From the NCBI GenBank assembly GCA_900539845.1, contig UQDP01000024.1, positions 1 to 27,412 on the forward strand: a stretch of 27,412 nt of DNA, written 5' to 3'. The notes under the pieces were generated by a model that was given only the letters and a program-made list of their open reading frames with translations, did no database searches and was not told the DNA's origin. The stretch is from an uncultured Oscillospiraceae bacterium (lineage in GTDB: Bacteria; Bacillota; Clostridia; Oscillospirales; Acutalibacteraceae). Made by a program: the position numbers and the translations under genes. Positions 23,933 to 27,412 of this stretch are shown one piece after another (positions within the stretch are counted from its first letter, which is position 1; each line of letters begins with the position of its first letter).

Positions 23933-24982
23933 ATGAAATACTTTCTTTATACTTCAGAAAAGACGGATTACTTTTATGAAAATATAAAAAAATACATAAC
24001 TGATCAGTACAAAAACGGTGACATTGTAAAAGTGTCCTTTGACGATGAGAATTACTCTGATTTTATCAGGGCTTCCGGTCTCTGCATGATTATAGGTGAA
24101 GGCTGCGCATGTGCTTTTGGCGAGGACGGATATCTTTATAAGCTCTACAGCAATCATGCAGAAAAATATAAAAAATATCCGTCTGATCTTCCGGCAAAAA
24201 GCATAAAGAGACAATTCCGTTATTTAAAAAAAGCTTTAGCGGATCAAAATTATCGAAATCGTGTTGCACGTAAATTCGGTGATCACACTATTGCGAAAAT
24301 GGGAGACGGCATATTCGGATTTGACAGATTTGTTTTTGTAAAAGGATCAGACGCTGTGCCTTTCAGATTAAAAAAAGCAAAAGGAGATGATCGACCGCTC
24401 ATTATCTATTTCGGCGGCGCAGGAACGATCGGGCACGATAATTTTAAACCGCTGTTTGAGTTTTGGTTCAGTACTCGAGGGTACAGGTTCATATCTGAAA
24501 ACTGTAATATCCTCATCCCTCAGTCAATGCGCTTGTGCAATTATGCCACTGAGGGTGAGATTCGAGATGTATATTCCGAAACTTGCATTGATATCATTAA
24601 ATATCTTATTCGAAATTACGGTATTGATCATAAAAGGGTATATGTTTACGGTACTTCATTTGGCGGAGGGATGGTTTGGAATATTCTGCTCAACAGCCCG
24701 GAGCTTTTCGCTGCGGCGGTGGAAACAGTCGGAGAGTACTTAGGCAGCAAAAAGACGGATGAAATAGCGTTTGATTCAATATCTTCAATTCCTGTCTGGA
24801 TGGCACATTCAAGCGACGACAAAGTTGTGTCCGTTAAAAGTGACGACAGATTTAATGACGCTCTTACAAAAGTCGGCGCAAATGTCATATATACCCGCTG
24901 GGATAAATATGGGCACGGTATGTGCACAAAATTTTACAGGAAAGAAAAATGGCTCGAATGGCTGCTCAGCAACAGTAAATAA
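23933..24982 (+). CDS. Alpha/beta-hydrolase, esterase-like
   Basis: Predicted cytoplasmic serine hydrolase of 349 residues. The C-terminal part (about 130-349) is an alpha/beta-hydrolase of the PHB-depolymerase/prolyl-oligopeptidase-like type: PLIIYFGGAGTIG forms the oxyanion region, nucleophile Ser242 in YGTSFGGGM, probable acid Asp296 in SSDDKVV and His328 in KYGHGM. The first 120 residues are polar, with several Tyr/Lys-rich stretches, and match nothing I recognise. No signal peptide, so a secreted feruloyl- or polysaccharide-esterase role is unlikely. It opens the accessory block; the next gene begins 80 nt later. The substrate is unknown. Confidence 0.75.
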   Translation: MKYFLYTSEKTDYFYENIKKYITDQYKNGDIVKVSFDDENYSDFIRASGLCMIIGEGCACAFGEDGYLYKLYSNHAEKYKKYPSDLPAKSIKRQFRYLKKALADQNYRNRVARKFGDHTIAKMGDGIFGFDRFVFVKGSDAVPFRLKKAKGDDRPLIIYFGGAGTIGHDNFKPLFEFWFSTRGYRFISENCNILIPQSMRLCNYATEGEIRDVYSETCIDIIKYLIRNYGIDHKRVYVYGTSFGGGMVWNILLNSPELFAAAVETVGEYLGSKKTDEIAFDSISSIPVWMAHSSDDKVVSVKSDDRFNDALTKVGANVIYTRWDKYGHGMCTKFYRKEKWLEWLLSNSK

Positions 24983-25062
24983 CAACAATTTATATAAAGT
25001 TGCTCTTAAGGCAACAAGCAATAACAGAAGTGAAAGGCAGCAAACCATACAGGAATTTATAT

Positions 25063-25695
25063 ATGAGTGGAATAAATATAATATTTGACAATCATGACTC
25101 AAGAATTAAATATTATGAACTGCTTTTGGAAAAAGACCTTGATATAATAAAAGCTTTTCCTTTGCCGCATGGATATCATTTTGAGTTTTATAAATCCGGT
25201 GATAGAGATACTTGGATTGAGATAGAAAAAAGTGCCGGTGAGTTTTCAACTTTTGATGAAGGTCTCAGCGCTTGGAAAAGATATTATTCCGGCAAAGAAA
25301 ATGAACTGAAAAAAAGAATGGTGTTTGTTGTAACCGAAACAGGAGAAAAAGTGGCAACGGCAACTGCATTTTATGATGTGAACGGTAAAGACAAAAGCGG
25401 TTCGGGCTGGTTGCATTGGGTAGCTGTAAAGAGGGACTATCAAGGCAGAGGACTGTCTAAGCCGCTGATCTCTTATACATTGAAAGTGATGAGGTCATTA
25501 GGATATAGGCATGCTAAAATCCCTACTCAAACGACCACATGGCTCGCCGTTAAAATCTATCTGGATTTCGGATTTAGACCCATAGCGGAAAACGCTGTAA
25601 ACAGTTATTACGGCTGGTGCATTATTAAAACGCTGACCGATCATACAGCGTTGCATGATTTTGAATCTTTAACACAGGAAGAGATTATGAATTAA
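25063..25695 (+). CDS. GNAT family N-acetyltransferase
   Basis: A 210-residue protein with a GNAT acetyl-CoA binding core in its second half: LHWVAVKRDYQGRGLSKPL contains the Q/R-x-x-G-x-G/A pyrophosphate loop (QGRGLS), and LAVKIYLDFGFRP matches the terminal GNAT motif. The first 100 residues lack a named domain. ATG at 25063 follows AGGA by eight bases; an in-frame extension to 25000 has no ribosome site. Substrate unknown: amines, amino sugars or antibiotics are all possible. A second GNAT gene starts 11 nt downstream, making an operon likely. Confidence 0.85.
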   Translation: MSGINIIFDNHDSRIKYYELLLEKDLDIIKAFPLPHGYHFEFYKSGDRDTWIEIEKSAGEFSTFDEGLSAWKRYYSGKENELKKRMVFVVTETGEKVATATAFYDVNGKDKSGSGWLHWVAVKRDYQGRGLSKPLISYTLKVMRSLGYRHAKIPTQTTTWLAVKIYLDFGFRPIAENAVNSYYGWCIIKTLTDHTALHDFESLTQEEIMN

Positions 25696-25706
25696 GGTGG
25701 TTATAA

Positions 25707-26180
25707 ATGATAAATTTGACTATCAAAACACTTTTACCTTGTGAACTTCCGTTGCTTACTAAGCAGCTGTTTAAATATATAGATATAGACAATATGATAA
25801 AAGAAAATGCAGAGCGTATGAAAAACGGTGAAATCAACATTTTCGGTATGTTTAAAGGAAGTCATCTAATAGGTGAATTGCGCGTGAAATATGAAAGTGA
25901 GGATGAACGGGAGGCAATACCCGGCAAACGCGTATATCTTTATGCGTTCCGCATTCTTAAGAAATATCGGGGTAAAGGTTACGGCAAATATCTCTTACAA
26001 GAGGTAATCAGCAAACTTTACGCTGAGGGATATTCTGAATTTACCGTGGGTGTTGAGGACGATAATGAAAGAGCAATACATATTTATAAAGATTTCGGGT
26101 TTGATAATAGAATTGCAAGAAAATACGAAGAGTATGAGGGATACGGGTACGAATATAATTTGTATTTAAAAACAATGTGA
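25707..26180 (+). CDS. GNAT family N-acetyltransferase (second)
   Basis: A 157-residue single-domain acetyltransferase of normal GNAT length. Motif A is FRILKKYRGKGYGKYLLQEV with the RGKGYG loop, and the C-terminal motif is ERAIHIYKDFGFDN. AAGGTGG lies eight bases before the ATG. It is not a close duplicate of the preceding GNAT protein: the two share only family motifs. The substrate is unknown. Confidence 0.88.
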   Translation: MINLTIKTLLPCELPLLTKQLFKYIDIDNMIKENAERMKNGEINIFGMFKGSHLIGELRVKYESEDEREAIPGKRVYLYAFRILKKYRGKGYGKYLLQEVISKLYAEGYSEFTVGVEDDNERAIHIYKDFGFDNRIARKYEEYEGYGYEYNLYLKTM

Positions 26181-26217
26181 TTGCGCATATGATTCATTTA
26201 GATTTTACGGGTGTTTT

Positions 26218-26835
26218 ATGTTTCAATTTATCAAAGGTGCAAATCCGAGCGCCGATGTTATACTGAAAGAAGAATATGAGATAGACGGGAACTGGATATA
26301 TGCCAACATCAGCGCGGAGAAAATCCGAAAAGTGATAGAAAAATTTATTGAAGTTGAAGCTGGCAACGGCTTTTGTCTCTTTATTGAGATACCGGCAAAT
26401 ATTGAGGATGAAAACATTGTCAGTATAAATGATGAGGGATATTATGAAATAGAAAACAGGCATATGGATGTTTTCTATCTCGACAATATCAGCGGCGATT
26501 ATGTGCTTCGCTTGCTGGACAGATTTTCCGATATACTTGTAAACGACGGCCTTTCTCATTTCGGTGTGCTTTCGCAGAGCGGCAGGGAGATAGGAAAGTA
26601 TAAATATAATGTTATAAAGGCTTATACAAGAGATGATATGCTGCCGCTCCTGAAAGTGTTTAATTCCTTTGAATTGCCTGAGACGGATGAACTGGTTACG
26701 GTATGGGATTATTTTGATCAGGACAGCCCCGGCGAAATCTCCGTTTATGAAAAAGACGGTAAAACGATCTATGATCTTGTTGATCTGTTAAAAACAGTTG
26801 GTATGTATAAATATGAGCAAAGAATAGATTCATAA
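26218..26835 (+). CDS. Unrecognised acidic protein
   Basis: A 205-residue, Asp/Glu-rich, soluble protein without signal peptide or membrane helix. Visible features: a helical IRKVIEKFIEVEAG segment near residue 40, an alternating beta-like GFCLFIEIPANIED stretch, HMDVFYLDNISGDYVLRLLD near the middle, and an acidic C-terminal half. No family recognised; the style resembles small cytosolic proteins of accessory regions, including immunity-type proteins, but no toxin gene is next to it. Ribosome site is weak (GGGTG). It starts 37 nt after the second GNAT gene and may share its transcript. Confidence 0.65.
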   Translation: MFQFIKGANPSADVILKEEYEIDGNWIYANISAEKIRKVIEKFIEVEAGNGFCLFIEIPANIEDENIVSINDEGYYEIENRHMDVFYLDNISGDYVLRLLDRFSDILVNDGLSHFGVLSQSGREIGKYKYNVIKAYTRDDMLPLLKVFNSFELPETDELVTVWDYFDQDSPGEISVYEKDGKTIYDLVDLLKTVGMYKYEQRIDS

Positions 26836-27171
26836 ATAAAAGAATTGTTATTGATTTTCAGATTGCATATATATTGATTCTTTGCATAATAAAATAAAAG
26901 ATGAATTGGATTTGCCGAACCAATACGGCAAAAATTCGGATGCTTAGTAGGATGGTTTGACGGGAATTACTGAAAGACCTGCTGCAATAAAAATAAGGTT
27001 TACTCCTAAAACGAAAGCAGCATAAAAAAGGAAGCTGTGTGTTAATTGCATTCATTATCGGCGTGTCCAGAGAAGCCGAAACAGAATTTAATGACATAAA
27101 CTAACAGTTAATATGGATTAAACAGGTAACTATGAAGAATGTAAATTTAATTTTATAGTCTGCCCCTGATA
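26836..27171. other. Intergenic region without a firm gene
   Basis: AT-rich stretch with stop codons in all plus-strand frames. Frames carry fragments that look protein-like but have no ribosome site, including a short hydrophobic one on the minus strand. It probably contains decayed coding sequence, in keeping with the relic that follows. Confidence 0.4.
26944..27051 (-). CDS. Possible 35-residue hydrophobic peptide or remnant
   Basis: ATG at 27049-27051 (complement) opens a 35-codon frame with one strongly hydrophobic helix, including AAFVLGVNLIFIAAGLSVIP, and a short VKPSY tail. The composition is that of a real membrane helix rather than random AT-rich sequence, but there is no good ribosome site. 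It may be the surviving end of a larger membrane protein gene. Confidence 0.25.
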   Translation of the reverse strand: MQLTHSFLFYAAFVLGVNLIFIAAGLSVIPVKPSY

Positions 27172-27290
27172 ATGGCGCTGTCTGCGGAAAAGACCATATA
27201 TGATTTCCTGCGGGATACGGAGAACTCGCCGCAGGCGGTATTGCTGATCGTTTCGCCTGATAAAACAGGTCTGAAAATGCTTAAATAATA
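27172..27290 (+). pseudogene. Chimeric relic of spoVAD and the 55-aa gene
   Basis: This segment is a second, degenerate copy of sequence from 23029-23596. Bases 27172-27235 match 23029-23092 (spoVAD) with four mismatches in 64; bases 27231-27290 match 23537-23596 (end of the small gene) with two in 60. The pieces join at GCAGG, present at both source positions, so 444 nt were lost by microhomology deletion. Both source frames have the same phase there, leaving a 38-codon open frame (27172-27288) from an ATG internal to spoVAD to the small gene's TAA. No ribosome site precedes it. Most likely a dead duplication product, though a mini-protein cannot be excluded. Confidence 0.85.
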
Positions 27291-27292
27291 CA

Positions 27293-27373
27293 AAGCGGTG
27301 CGTGAGGACAGTCCCGCTTCAGCGTGTAGAAAAAGTTATAAAATAAGAAAAGTATGCACCCCTACACGCTGAA
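27293..27373. repeat. Nested inverted repeats near the right edge
   Basis: AAGCGG (27293-27298) pairs with CCGCTT (27314-27319). The perfect 12-bp inverted repeat TTCAGCGTGTAG (27318-27329) and CTACACGCTGAA (27362-27373) brackets 32 AT-rich bases. There is no T-run after the second arm, so it is not a standard terminator. It could be a structured RNA, the end of an element that continues outside the window, or a miniature inverted-repeat sequence. Confidence 0.5.
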
Positions 27374-27412
27374 CAGGGTTCGAGAAATCGAGCTGAATTT
27401 CGCATTTGACAA

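Noticed and set aside
1..27412. CRISPR array, phage or toxin-antitoxin system
   Set aside because: No regularly spaced repeats, cas genes, phage structural genes, transposase or integrase, and no recognisable toxin-antitoxin pair.

Overview
The window looks like a chromosomal segment of an endospore-forming, low-to-mid GC Clostridia, most likely a gut Oscillospirales/Ruminococcaceae-type bacterium. The evidence is a YpeB-like and a SpoVAD-like spore protein, strong AGGAGG-type ribosome sites, Firmicutes-style intrinsic terminators, a short glutamate 5-kinase without a PUA domain, and an aspS-gatCAB cluster beside glycogen/starch genes. Taxonomy is inferred from gene content only.

Layout. 1-1900 (minus strand): a small Ala/Thr-rich lipoprotein and ypeB, with a hairpin-rich edge at the extreme left. 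2100-4216: proB-proA (first two steps of proline synthesis, overlapping by 4 nt), followed by a polysaccharide flippase (4244-5677). 5687-10223: glycogen phosphorylase with its own promoter and terminator, then a neopullulanase-like GH13 enzyme with its own terminator. 10245-15487: aspS with a structured leader and a terminator, then gatC-gatA-gatB. 15660-17977: a DUF3737 beta-helix protein and a MATE exporter. 18079-22422: a GPH-type sugar symporter with a very long charged C-terminal tail and a GH13 oligo-1,6-glucosidase. 22423-23594: an isolated spoVAD and a 55-residue membrane peptide. 23650-27412: a more AT-rich accessory-looking block with an alpha/beta hydrolase, two GNAT acetyltransferases and an unrecognised protein, ending in a gene relic and inverted repeats.

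How the genes fit together. glgP, the two GH13 enzymes and the GPH transporter form a plausible alpha-glucan kit: phosphorolysis of internal glycogen or maltodextrin, hydrolysis of alpha-1,4/1,6 oligosaccharides, and uptake of a sugar that the oligo-1,6-glucosidase cleaves in the cytoplasm. aspS with gatCAB fits indirect Asn-tRNA (and/or Gln-tRNA) synthesis. ypeB and spoVAD are spore germination and dipicolinate-transport components, but each lacks its usual operon partner here.

The least ordinary features are: (i) a 119-bp relic at 27172-27290, about 95% identical to two pieces of spoVAD and the downstream 55-aa gene joined at a GCAGG microhomology after an in-frame 444-nt deletion, so that the accessory block is flanked by direct repeats; (ii) the spoVAD ribosome site lying inside the 3' arm of a perfect-looking terminator hairpin whose T-run abuts the start codon; (iii) the roughly 335-residue tail on the sugar symporter; and (iv) leader structures in front of aspS and the lipoprotein gene. 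I saw no CRISPR array, tRNA, rRNA, transposase or integrase gene.
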